NCBI GenBank assembly: GCA_016713305.1
Contig: JADJPK010000027.1
Span: 1 to 22,225, forward strand
From: Betaproteobacteria bacterium
GTDB taxonomy: Bacteria; Pseudomonadota; Gammaproteobacteria; Burkholderiales; Ga0077523
Direction of reading: 5' to 3'
Length of the DNA stretch: 22,225 nucleotides
Shown here one piece after another: positions 8,744-17,371 of the stretch. Every line of letters starts with the position of its first letter. Position 1 is the stretch's first letter. A program made the translations under genes and the position numbers. The notes beneath the pieces are model-generated. The model was not told where the DNA came from. It saw nothing but the letters and a program-made list of their open reading frames with translations, and ran no database searches.

Positions 8744-9765
8744 CGGGGTTGTCCAGCATTCTGCAGCATGACTCCCGCAATCCCATCGGCCAAGATCCGA
8801 TGGGCACTTGCGTTGGGGTGCGAATCGTATCGTGACACCGAATACGTCTCATCCGCATGATCCATGAAGAGGCTCGCACCGCGCACGTAGTTCACAGGGC
8901 GCGAGCGAAAGTAGGCGCCAATGCGCGCGTCGACGGCGTCGAAGAGCGAGTAGTGTCCGAGCAGATTCAGATAGGGGCAGTTGACGACGGTCACGTCGAT
9001 CCCGTCGGCAGCACAGCGAGCCCATACCTCGTCCAGAACGACCTGCGACCGTTGCCAGGGCTGGTAGTCAGGTTCATGTGACCGGGATCGTTCGTGATCG
9101 AACTGGCTGCCGGGCACCACGACACCGCGGATCTTGAGTTCCTGGCCCAGAGTGGGCACCACGTACTTGAGCAGGCGGCTATTGACGTAGGCGAAGTGCT
9201 GGATGCGCTGAATGTGGCGACGAATTCCGTCCTTGGCCTCGGGCTGGGGGGGCGCCGACGTCGGAGAGCCTGCAGCCGATGCCGGCTGCACCGCGGAGGG
9301 CATCGCGTCGCCCGCCGCTTCCCCCTTCGGGTATACGTCGTTCAGGAAATAGGCCCAAACGACGGCATCCGGCTTGAACTGCTCGACGTGCTTGAAGAAC
9401 ATCTCCGCGTTCTTGGCTGAATTGTGTCCCGGCACGGTCACGTCCAGGACGCAGACGTCGCTTGACCCGGCGATCCTGGCGTCACGCAGCTGCGCCTCGA
9501 GCAGGTTGCAGAAGCGCTCGCCTTCCGGCACTCCGTTGCCGTAGAGATAGGAGTCCCCGAGGACCATCACGCGGTACTGGTCCGCGGCGGGCGAAAACGT
9601 TCCGCCTTCCAGCTGGTCCAGCACGATGGACGGGCGTGACTCGGAACCCAGCCGAACGAGCCGATCGCCGGCGAAGAACATCGTCGCCGAATCGAAACGC
9701 ACGATCAACTCCCCCAGCACCAGGAAGATGAGCAGTGCGAAGACGGCCTTGCGGAGAGCGGGCAT
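8740..9765 (-). CDS. SGNH/AlgJ-like O-acetylation partner protein
   Basis: A 341-residue protein with an N-terminal hydrophobic anchor (residues 7-22) and an extracytoplasmic SGNH-hydrolase-like domain. Block I is VMVLGDSYLYGNG (Ser72), block III YFLND (139-143), and the C-terminal catalytic block RYDSHPNASAHRILAD (Asp314, His316). A Pro/Ala/Ser-rich insert covers about 151-178. Such proteins work with MBOAT partners to put acetyl groups on polysaccharide in the periplasm. The ATG at 9765 is preceded by AGGAG with 5 bases spacing, and the MBOAT stop lies 8 bases upstream, so the pair is coupled. The frame is open upstream to 9858, but that lies inside the MBOAT gene. Esterase activity instead of transfer cannot be excluded. 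Confidence 0.86.
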   Translation of the reverse strand: MPALRKAVFALLIFLVLGELIVRFDSATMFFAGDRLVRLGSESRPSIVLDQLEGGTFSPAADQYRVMVLGDSYLYGNGVPEGERFCNLLEAQLRDARIAGSSDVCVLDVTVPGHNSAKNAEMFFKHVEQFKPDAVVWAYFLNDVYPKGEAAGDAMPSAVQPASAAGSPTSAPPQPEAKDGIRRHIQRIQHFAYVNSRLLKYVVPTLGQELKIRGVVVPGSQFDHERSRSHEPDYQPWQRSQVVLDEVWARCAADGIDVTVVNCPYLNLLGHYSLFDAVDARIGAYFRSRPVNYVRGASLFMDHADETYSVSRYDSHPNASAHRILADGIAGVMLQNAGQPR

Positions 9766-9773
9766 GAGCGCTC

Positions 9774-11215
9774 CTAGAACTGGAAGTAGATGAACTGCTG
9801 GTTGGAAAACACGCCGAAGACAACGAGTACCCAGAACTGGAACGACATGGTGGTCCACATGAAGACCGGCTGTCGCAGGATCGGCTTCTCACGCCACAGG
9901 AAGAAGTCGAATACCATCATCAAGAGGACAATGGAGGTCAGGAAGGCGACGTCACGCCCGCTATCGAGCGGCGCCTGGAAGGCCAGATGCAACCGGCCGC
10001 CTGCCAGATCGCCACCGATGCGGTTCAAGATCAGGAAGGCATCAGACAGACTGCCGGCGCGGAAGAACACCCAGCCGAACAACACCAGGATGAAAGTCCA
10101 GACGGCCTGCGCGAGGGTGAACAACCCGTTCAGGCTATCCGGTAGCCGGGGCCGTCCGTACTTGCCGATCACAGCCTTCTGGAGGTTCTCCATCATCAGG
10201 TAGAAGCCATGCAAACCGCCCCAGACGACGAAGGTCCAGTTGGCTCCGTGCCACAGGCCGCTGACCAGAAAGGTCACAAGGAGGTTGAGGTAGGCCTGTG
10301 GCTTCGCGACCTTGCTGCCCCCCAGGGGGATATAGACGTAGTCGCGAAACCAGGTAGACAGGGAGATGTGCCACCGCTGCCAGAACTCGCGGATCGACGT
10401 CGAGAAGTACGGTTGCCGGAAATTGATCATGAGGTCGAACCCCATGATGCGGGCCGATCCAATGGCGATGTCGGAGTAGCCGGAGAAGTCACAGTAGATC
10501 TGGATGGCGAACATCACGCACGCCACCAGGAGCGTGCTGCCGTCGTAGTTGCCGGGATTGGCGAACACGGGTTCGATGTACATGGCCAGCCGGTCGGAGA
10601 TGACGACCTTCTTCACCAGTCCCCAGAGGATCAGCTGAAGTCCGCTGCTCAGTCGCGCGAAGTCGAAGCGATGCGCCGTATAGAACTGGGGAGCAGGCTG
10701 GTCGACCGTTCGATCGGCCCGGCCACCAGCTGAGGGAAAAACGACACGTACACCGCGAAGAGGCCCAGATGGCGCTCCGGCTCCCGGTGGCCCTTGAAGA
10801 CGTCAATCGTGTAGCTGAGCGTCTGGAAGGTATAGAAGGAGATGCCAACCGGAAGCAGCACCTTCAGCTCCGGAAGCCGGACCATGAGATTGAACTGCCC
10901 GAAGAGGGACTGAACCGAGTCGCCGAAGAAGTTGAAGTACTTGAAGACGAACAGGAGGCCAAGATTGAGTGCCAGGCTCACGCCCAGCAGGACCTTGCGT
11001 CTTCGCTGGGTCGCGGCAGCGGCGATCCCGATCGCCACTGCATAGTCCACCAGCGTCGAAAAGACGATCAATGACAGGTATTCCAGCTTCCACGAGGCAT
11101 AGAAGAAGTAGCTCGCCAGAAGCAGCAACACCCAGCGCAGCTTGTGCGGCAATGCGAAGTACAGGCCGACGACAACTGGCAGGAAGATGAGATATTCGAA
11201 GGAATTGAATAGCAC
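9774..11215 (-). CDS. MBOAT family O-acyltransferase (AlgI-like), second copy, frameshifted
   Basis: The second membrane-bound O-acyltransferase, about 480 residues after correction (478 in the first copy). The N-terminal half (11215 to about 10690) has VLFNSFEYLIFLP, LPVGISFYTFQTLSY and FFPQLVAGPIERS. The C-terminal half has CDFSGYSDIAIG, RWHISLSTWFRDYVYIPLGG, the histidine region LWHGANW...GGLH and a terminal QFIYFQF. The halves are in different frames. One more base in the run at 10688-10691 (GGGG on plus) restores LLPQFYTAHRFDFARLSSGL and then LILWGLVKKVV across the join. The start is GTG 11215 with GGAG 9 bases upstream; the frame extends to 11245, but VLFNSFEY is the family start. It pairs with the SGNH gene downstream. 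Truncated translation products would lack the catalytic histidines. Confidence 0.86.
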
Positions 11216-11325
11216 GTGGTGGGCTCCGGGAGATGAATCGACCACTGGGATGCAGCCGGGCGCACATCGGGATGCCGGCGATGGCGCCGAATGCCCGGGA
11301 CCCGTCCTTGTTTCACGGCCGTGAG

Positions 11326-11354
11326 ATCTTAAGGCAATCCCGCGGCAACTTCAA
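11326..11354 (-). promoter_or_regulatory. possible promoter for the second MBOAT-SGNH pair
   Basis: On the minus strand TTGAAG (11354-11349), a 17-base spacer and TAAGAT (11331-11326), each four of six matches, sit in the 270-base gap between the methyltransferase stop (11486) and the MBOAT start (11215). The remainder of that gap shows no gene. Confidence 0.35.
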
Positions 11355-11485
11355 GGACCAATGGCTCTTGGCTGCCGGGGGCGGGCCTTGTTTGGCACAA
11401 GCCGAGTCGCCTGGTGAGGCTCGTGGGCAGGTAAGCCCATGGCGGTCCTTCGCGGCGTGAGGCTGACACCGGTCGAGTCCGGGCA

Positions 11486-12379
11486 CTAGCTCCGGACAGC
11501 ATCGATCAGCACACAGGTCGTTTCCTGTTCGGCGGTGACGCGTAGCGAGTCGTCCACATGATGCCGCAGGGCATTCAGGTCGTGCTGCCACAGCCAGTCG
11601 CGGCGTCTGCGCGCGATCTGGGGCCACGGCGCCAGCCCGCGGGAGCAATACCAGACGATGGCCGGCCGGCTCAGGTAGCCGCGGAAACTGACCGCAGAGA
11701 ACCCATTCGAACGACGCAGTTCTTCCCATCGGCTCCAGGACCAGAGATTGTGATGCCCGAGCGTGCGGTTCAGGCGCTCGGCGAAAGGCGTGCCATAGGC
11801 GGCGACCATGGTCTCGGTGAAGCCGCTGGTGGGGACCGTGGCAAGCAGGCGGCCCCCGGGGCGCAGTGCGCGGGCAATCGATGCTATCGCAGGTGCAAGG
11901 GGTTCAACATGTTCGAGTGTCGAATTGGAAAAGATGGTGGCGATGGTACGGTCCGTGAGGGGCAGCGACTGCCGCATGTCGGCGGCGTGGGTGCTGCCGT
12001 AGACCTTCGGGTTGCATTGACTGACGGCATCGGCGTCGCCGTCGATGCCGTACTCGATGCTGTTGGTCAGGAGGGCGCCGAACCCGCCGTCGCCGCAGCC
12101 GAGGTCCAGCAGCGGGCGTGGTGCGTTGGCGAGCGCTTCTCGGAGCAATCGCCACTCGACCGTGCGCCACATGGAGTGCTTCGTGTCACCGGAGCGAAGC
12201 AGTTCGAAGCCGTCGCGATCGCGCACGACTTCCGCAGCCAGGAACACCTGCCCGCCCGGTAGGGATGCACCAAGCCCCTTGCCGGCGGCGCCGCTTCCCA
12301 TCATCCCCTGACGGGTCTTGAGCACAGCCCGAAGCGAGCCATCGATCATCAGGTGCAGGGTTGGGCCAATCGACGCCAT
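11486..12379 (-). CDS. SAM-dependent class I methyltransferase
   Basis: A soluble methyltransferase of 297 residues. SAM motif I is LLDLGCGDGGFG (90-101), followed by an acidic residue in GIDGDADAV, then the TIFSNSTLEHVEPLAPAI segment and ALRPGGRLLATVPTSGF, a typical methyltransferase-11-type layout. The C-terminal 80 residues (HHNLWSWSRWEELRRSNGF and onward) match the FHL/YS-type extension of sugar-locus methyltransferases. The ATG at 12379 has AAAGG about 8 bases upstream. It lies 69 bases downstream of the epimerase on the same strand, probably in one operon with it and the glycosyltransferase. The substrate is unknown; sugar O-methylation is a reasonable inference from context. Confidence 0.8.
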   Translation of the reverse strand: MASIGPTLHLMIDGSLRAVLKTRQGMMGSGAAGKGLGASLPGGQVFLAAEVVRDRDGFELLRSGDTKHSMWRTVEWRLLREALANAPRPLLDLGCGDGGFGALLTNSIEYGIDGDADAVSQCNPKVYGSTHAADMRQSLPLTDRTIATIFSNSTLEHVEPLAPAIASIARALRPGGRLLATVPTSGFTETMVAAYGTPFAERLNRTLGHHNLWSWSRWEELRRSNGFSAVSFRGYLSRPAIVWYCSRGLAPWPQIARRRRDWLWQHDLNALRHHVDDSLRVTAEQETTCVLIDAVRS

Positions 12380-12448
12380 GGAAGCTGCCTTTCTTCGGTC
12401 CAGGAAGGGCGCGTGCTGGTGAATTTCTGTCGCGGCGCTAGATGCCGG

Positions 12449-13381
12449 TCACGCTTCGATCCAAGCGGCAAATCTCCGCAGCCCTTCCTTCAGGTCCACG
12501 GTTGGCTCGAAGCCGGCCAAACGGATCTTCTCCAAGCCGGCCACCAGTCGGTTGATATCACCTGGCCAACTCTGGCCGGTATAGTAGACCTCTGTGTCCT
12601 TCAATTGCAAGGTTTCCAGGATGAGTGCCACAAGCTGCCGGATGGAAACGGGATGGCCGCCCGCGATGTTGTAGACGCCGCCAACTGCATCTGGATTCTG
12701 GGCGAGGTTGAAAAAGGCCGTGGCTGTGTCGGCAACGTAGCAGTAGTCGCGGACCTGTTCGCCCGTTCCGAGAACCTCGAGCCTCGAGCTGTCCTTCTGG
12801 ATCTTCCGGAACAGGTCGTAGATGACATAGCGCGGCTGCCGTGGGCCGTACGTGTTGAAGATGCGGATCGCCGTGAACGGCAGGCCGTAGGTGTGGTTCC
12901 AGGCCAGTCCCATCGATTCGGCGGCGAGCTTCGAAGCGCCGTACGGTGAGATCGGTCGCAACGGGTGCCGCTCGTCCATCGGCGTGTACTCGGGCTCGCC
13001 GTAGACGGCGGCCGTCGATGCCTGCAAGACGCGCTCGACGCCATGCCGGCGGCAGGAATCGTAGACGTTGAATGCGCCGACGGCATTCGTGAAGAAGTCG
13101 ACGGACGGGAACTTCACCGATCGGGGCACGTCGGCATTGGCCGCGAAATTGAATACCAAGCGACAGCCCTTGACCAGTCCGTCCACCAGTTCAGCGTCGG
13201 CGACCGAGCCGACGACCATCTCGATGTCGTTCTTCACGTCGGCTAGATTGTCCGGCTTGCCGGCGGACATGTCGTCCAGGACCACCACGTGGGCGCCGCT
13301 GGCAACGAGCAGATCAACCAGATGGCTGGGGATGAACCCGGCTCCGCCGGTGACGAGAACTCTCGATTGATTCAAGCTCAT
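12449..13381 (-). CDS. NAD-dependent sugar-nucleotide epimerase/dehydratase (extended SDR, GalE-like)
   Basis: A 310-residue cytosolic extended short-chain dehydrogenase that probably epimerises or otherwise modifies a nucleotide sugar for the polymer. It has an N-terminal Rossmann motif TGGAGFIPSH (11-20), ASTAAVYGE (121-129), catalytic YGASK (Tyr147, Lys151), RIFNTYGPRQ and the C-terminal substrate region RDYCYVADTATAF. The third glycine of GxxGxxG is replaced by Pro18, which is unusual but retains the fold signature. Its ATG overlaps the stop codon of the upstream glycosyltransferase (ATGA), implying translational coupling. UDP-glucose 4-epimerase is the closest type, but the exact substrate cannot be told from sequence. 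Confidence 0.88.
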   Translation of the reverse strand: MSLNQSRVLVTGGAGFIPSHLVDLLVASGAHVVVLDDMSAGKPDNLADVKNDIEMVVGSVADAELVDGLVKGCRLVFNFAANADVPRSVKFPSVDFFTNAVGAFNVYDSCRRHGVERVLQASTAAVYGEPEYTPMDERHPLRPISPYGASKLAAESMGLAWNHTYGLPFTAIRIFNTYGPRQPRYVIYDLFRKIQKDSSRLEVLGTGEQVRDYCYVADTATAFFNLAQNPDAVGGVYNIAGGHPVSIRQLVALILETLQLKDTEVYYTGQSWPGDINRLVAGLEKIRLAGFEPTVDLKEGLRRFAAWIEA

Positions 13382-14526
13382 GAAACCACTCCGTACTCGC
13401 TGAGGACCTGTCGATACACGGCTATCGTCCTTTCGGCGGCCGCAGCGGGCCTGAAGTCGCGATGGGCGCGAGCCTTGGCGGCTGCTCCCATGCGTGCCCG
13501 CAGATCATCATCCGCCAGAACGGCCGTCAGCGCGTCGGCGATGGCCTGGACATCTCCGAACTTGACGAGATGGCCCGTGGCGCCGTCGGCGACCAGGTCG
13601 GGAACGCCGCCGACGGCGGTGGCGACGACCGGCTTGCCGAGGGTCATCGCTTCGGCAATGGAAACCGGCGAACTCTCTTCGACCGAGCACAGGGCGAACA
13701 CCGAGCAACCAGTGAAGGCCTGTTGCAGCTCTTCGTCAGTGACGAAGCCGACCATTTCCACGCAATCGGTCAGCCCCAATTCGGCGATGCGATCCTGTAC
13801 CTGTTTGCCGTACTCGGGAATCAGCAACTTCCCGATGAGCTTGAGCCTTGCATCGGGGACTTTCCGGCGGACAAGGGCCATCGCTTCCACCAGATGGATA
13901 ATGCCCTTGCGGGGCTGCACAGCAGCCACCGACAGCACGGTCCGGTTCCGGTCGGTGGTTTCCATTGCAAAGTACTTGTCGGCCACCGGATTGGCGATCG
14001 CGAACTGTTTCGCGTGCGACATTGGAGCAATGGTCTTGCCGACGTAGTCGGCGATGACGAATACGAACCTCGCCCGGGCGAGAACGCGCCGTTCCTGTCG
14101 GATGGTGGCGACCTGACGCAACCAGCCGACGATGCCGCCGAATAGCACCACCTCACGGAATCGAATGCCGTGCACCGTCAAGACCGTCGGGATTCCGGAC
14201 TCTTGAGCCGCGGCAACGTAGCCACCGGTGCCGTGTGCATGGACGATGTCCGGCTTGATCTCGCGCAACGCCCGCCGCAGCCGCTTCCTGTCGAGATAGT
14301 GGCCCGTGAGCACACCGAGCCGACGTTGACCCGGCAGGTAGTGGATCGTGAATCCGCCGTACGATTTGGTCAGGTTCCGGTTCGTTTCGGGAGAACTGAC
14401 GACCAGATGGAGGTCTATGTCATCGCGCGGCGCCATCGCCATCGCCAGATTGCGGATCACGGCTTCGACACCCCCCGGTATCTTCTCCGGATCGAGCGGG
14501 AAATTGCCCAGCATGGCCACACGCAT
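13378..14526 (-). CDS. GT4-family glycosyltransferase
   Basis: A 382-residue GT-B retaining glycosyltransferase. Visible signatures are the N-terminal GNFPLDPEKIPGGVEAVIRNLA, with the glycine-rich acceptor loop, DIVHAHGTGGY near 93-103, LTVHGIR near 116-122, the donor-domain segment VLSVAAVQPRKGIIHLVEA (197-215) and the EX7E motif (Glu284, Glu292; EESSPVSIAEAM). The ATG at 14526 follows GGAGG by 7 bases. It heads a minus-strand operon with the epimerase (4-base overlap) and then the methyltransferase. The upstream 600-base region carries AT-rich patches suitable for a promoter. Donor and linkage are unknown. Confidence 0.92.
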   Translation of the reverse strand: MRVAMLGNFPLDPEKIPGGVEAVIRNLAMAMAPRDDIDLHLVVSSPETNRNLTKSYGGFTIHYLPGQRRLGVLTGHYLDRKRLRRALREIKPDIVHAHGTGGYVAAAQESGIPTVLTVHGIRFREVVLFGGIVGWLRQVATIRQERRVLARARFVFVIADYVGKTIAPMSHAKQFAIANPVADKYFAMETTDRNRTVLSVAAVQPRKGIIHLVEAMALVRRKVPDARLKLIGKLLIPEYGKQVQDRIAELGLTDCVEMVGFVTDEELQQAFTGCSVFALCSVEESSPVSIAEAMTLGKPVVATAVGGVPDLVADGATGHLVKFGDVQAIADALTAVLADDDLRARMGAAAKARAHRDFRPAAAAERTIAVYRQVLSEYGVVS

Positions 14527-15129
14527 GCACCAGCCTCCGATCGGTGAGGATCTCGCAGCAAGCCAGATGTCGCATCTTCAACAGGTTACCACATTCGGGG
14601 GGCATCCGGCAATCGAGAAACGTCATGAAATCAAAATATATATGACCTATTGTGCGCTCGCGGGACGCAGCCAGGCCTCCCATCCACCCTGCTGGAGGGG
14701 CCCAAACACAGTCTATGACCGGCGAGCGCTGTGTAACAGATTGAAAAATAAGCAACTTCAATGAGCCATGGGCGGCAGGGCTCCGGTGGAAGCTCTGACG
14801 GGGGGCATTCATGCCTGCATCGCCCGCGGGGGCGGGAACAGGGCGCCGCTGACAAGACGGCATGAGCGAGCGGGACCTACAAGCAGGAGTCGTCGCTCGC
14901 CGATGCTCCGGCGAACATGCTGGTTGCTGGACATCGAGTCCGTGACCATGTTCGCATACCGCTGGATCGCTGCCGGGCAGTTCGACGTGCTGCCGGGGCC
15001 TGCGACTCTCGTCACAGGCCCGGGCGCCGAACAGCCGCGATCACGGCACGTGAGCAGCCAGTTGCTTCACGGATTGCGACAAGCCGACGGAGGCCCAGTG
15101 TTCGGCACCGTCGTCGGAGCGCGGATACC
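14527..15129. other. 603-bp divergent intergenic region with AT-rich patches
   Basis: The longest gene-free stretch in the window, between two divergent glycosyltransferase genes. It has AT-rich patches near 14627-14650 (containing TATATATGA) and 14735-14762, distinct from the surrounding GC-rich DNA. A weak minus-strand promoter candidate is TTGAAG (14761-14756) with TGTTAC (14738-14733) at 17 bases. A 7-bp inverted repeat GCGAGCG/CGCTCGC lies at 14866-14872 and 14894-14900. Open frames across 14768-15129 look compositional rather than real: no family features and heavy overlap with the downstream gene. Confidence 0.55.
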
Positions 15130-16257
15130 ATGGCCAAGATCCTCTTCATCGTGAACTCGCTGAATCCGGGCGGCGCGGAGCGGCACGTGGTGTCCCTGGT
15201 CAATCACCTTGATGCCGACGAGTTCCCGCGCGCGCTCGCATACCTGCATTCCGGCGATGCGCTGCGGGGCGAGATCGCGGCTGAATACCTTGAATCCACG
15301 ATCTCCTGCGGAGTGCGCCAGAAGCTGGACCTCCAGGTTGTTCGACGGTTGGCAGGGCACATCGACCGTGAGGGCGTCGAGGTGGTCTACTGCACGAACC
15401 TGTATTCCATGCTGTATGGAGTGCTGGCGCGGGCGCGCTCGAAGAGGCGACCGAGGCTCGTGATGGCGTTTCACACGACGCTTCTCGGAAGCTGGCGGCT
15501 TCGCTTCCAGATGGCCTTCTATTGGTTGCTGTTCCGGCAGTGCGACGAATTGATCTATGTCTGCCAGAACCAGCGCCGCCATTGGCGCCGAAGGGGACTG
15601 CGGGCGCGTGCGGACTCCTTCATCTACAACGGGGTGGACGTCGATCGCTTCTCGGTTGCCGTGGTGAGAGATGCCGCGCGCGAAGCGCGCAACCGGTTCG
15701 ACGCTGTCGACACCGATCTCATGATCGGCATCTGCGCCGGGCTGAGGCCCGAGAAGGCGCATGGAGACCTCTTGGAGGCGGTCGCACTCCTGAAGCGCGA
15801 TGGCGTGCCGGCGCGGTGCCTCGTGATCGGAGACGGCCCGGAACGGCCGCGCATCGAGCGACGTATTGCGGAGCTCGGCCTGCAGGAACAGGCGTTCGTC
15901 GTCGGCTTCCAGGCCGATGTGCGACCCTGGGTGGCCGCGTGCGACGTGATGGCCATCGTATCGCATGCGGTCGAGACCTTTTCGATATCGGCGCTGGAGG
16001 CAATGGCGCTGGAGCGGCCAATGGTCATGTCACGAATCGGCGGCGCGGACGAACAGGTGACCGACGGCCACAACGGCTACGTCTACGAGGCAGGGGATAT
16101 CGGGGCGCTGGCGGCGTGCCTGAAGAAGTTCGCTGATCCCGCCGAGCGACGCCGCCAGGGCGCGAACGCCCGCGAGGTGGTTGTCAAGCGCTTCGAGCTT
16201 CACGATATGGTGCGGCGCTACGAAGACGCACTGCGATCCGTCGCCGGCAGGAGCTAG
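15130..16257 (+). CDS. GT4-family glycosyltransferase
   Basis: A 375-residue GT-B retaining glycosyltransferase. It starts MAKILFIVNSLNPGGAERHV, the classic acceptor-domain loop, and carries FHTTLLGSWR near 114-123, FIYNGVDVDRF at 164-174, GICAGLRPEKAHGDLLEA (200-217), LVIGDGPERPRIE and the EX7E motif (Glu282, Glu290; VETFSISALEAM). I chose the ATG at 15130, with GGAG 10 bases upstream; the frame stays open to 14917 but that extension has no family similarity. Its stop codon TAG (16255-16257) overlaps the stop codon of the convergent gene on the other strand within CTAG, leaving no room for a terminator between them. Confidence 0.92.
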   Translation: MAKILFIVNSLNPGGAERHVVSLVNHLDADEFPRALAYLHSGDALRGEIAAEYLESTISCGVRQKLDLQVVRRLAGHIDREGVEVVYCTNLYSMLYGVLARARSKRRPRLVMAFHTTLLGSWRLRFQMAFYWLLFRQCDELIYVCQNQRRHWRRRGLRARADSFIYNGVDVDRFSVAVVRDAAREARNRFDAVDTDLMIGICAGLRPEKAHGDLLEAVALLKRDGVPARCLVIGDGPERPRIERRIAELGLQEQAFVVGFQADVRPWVAACDVMAIVSHAVETFSISALEAMALERPMVMSRIGGADEQVTDGHNGYVYEAGDIGALAACLKKFADPAERRRQGANAREVVVKRFELHDMVRRYEDALRSVAGRS

Positions 16258-17302
16258 AAGCGCGGCGCGCCCCGGCCGTCCCCCACGATTGCGAGCAGGG
16301 CGTCGCGGACGACGTCTTTCGTGAAGTTGTCTCGGGCGAAGCGGACGCCGTTGGTTGCCATGTCCTGCAGGTCGTGGCGGGCCTGCAACTCCCGGATCTT
16401 TGCCGCCATGCCATCGATGTCATCGGCCTGGATATACACGCCATTGAATCCATCCCGGATGATCTCGCCGACCGAGCCGACGACGCTCGTGAGCGGTATG
16501 CAGCCGAGAATCGTCGCCTCGATCAGGATCATGGGGAACTCGTCCCGGCGCGTGGGCAACAGCAGGAACCGCGATTGGGCGATGATATCGTACTTCGCAC
16601 GCCCCCACATCGAGCCCAACCAGCGCGCGTTAGGCGTCGTTTCAAGCTCCGAGATGAACTCGCGCTCCAACGACTCGTCGGCGAAGCTGCCAACGAACAC
16701 GAAGTTCTCGCCCGGAAGCAGGCGCGCTACCGCAATCACCTCGAAGATGCCCTTCAGTCGGTCCATCCGGCCGAGGTAGAGGATCTGCTTCCGGGCGCTG
16801 AGGGGCGGCAACACAGCAGGCAGTTCCGAAGCATCGATGAAATTCGGGATGACGTACGTGTCCTTCCGCCAGCCGTTTGCGACCAGGCTGCGGCGGCACG
16901 GCTCCGTCAACAGGATCATCTTGTCGATGAACCGCTCCGAGGCGAGTATCTGCCTGAAGTGCCGCGGCGTGACAGCCTCCTGGAGGTTCGCATTCGCGTG
17001 GAAATGGGCTACCGTGCGGCAGCGCAACAGCTTGGCCCACACGAAGAACAGGCTCTGGTGCAGATAGCCGGTCTGTGCGATCTGCATGTACATGGCATCC
17101 GGGCGGTGAACGGCGATCAAGGCGATTGCCTGCAGGTACGCCAAAATATAGCGATCGGGGCCGGAAGCCGCTTCATGAGGTTCTGCGCGTCGACGGTCAG
17201 ACACCGGTACCCTGCCTGACGGAAGACCGCTGCGACTTCGTTGTTGATCGTCGCGACGCCGCCGCCCGTTGTCGGTCCTACGAAGAGGATCTTCCTGGCC
17301 AT
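16254..17302 (-). CDS. GT4-family glycosyltransferase, frameshifted near its 5' end
   Basis: After correction, a 349-residue GT-B glycosyltransferase. The first 48 or so codons (17302 to about 17160) read MARKILFVGPTTGGGVATIN and on to NLMKRLPAP. The rest, in another frame, starts DRYILAYLQAIALIAVHRPDA and carries VAHFHANANLQEA, TYVIPNFIDASELP and LYLGRMDRLKGIFEVIAVA. Adding one base at the GGGG run at 17157-17160 joins the two frames and makes the length an exact multiple of three. In the motif usually EX7E the sequence is RRDEFPMILIEA, so the first acidic position is Asp followed by Glu, not the usual Glu. The ATG at 17302 has a GGGAG-rich upstream segment. It lies 69 bases downstream of the CapK-like gene, on the same strand. 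Confidence 0.82.
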
Positions 17303-17371
17303 CCGCTCCCTGCTCCCGTGGCTCAATTGCGAACGTGCGTGGCGTCCCATCCCACCGATCGGCAGTCCGGC

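Noticed and set aside
11385..11410. Possible sigma54-type TGGCAC element or hairpin in the gap upstream of the second MBOAT
   Set aside because: No matching TTGC element at the right distance, and the hairpin is short and bulged.
14768..15154. A 128-codon plus-strand frame before the glycosyltransferase at 15130
   Set aside because: No family features or convincing ribosome binding site, and it overlaps the true gene start.
15067..15966. A 299-codon minus-strand frame opposite the glycosyltransferase
   Set aside because: Antisense to a well-supported GT4 gene, with no motifs.
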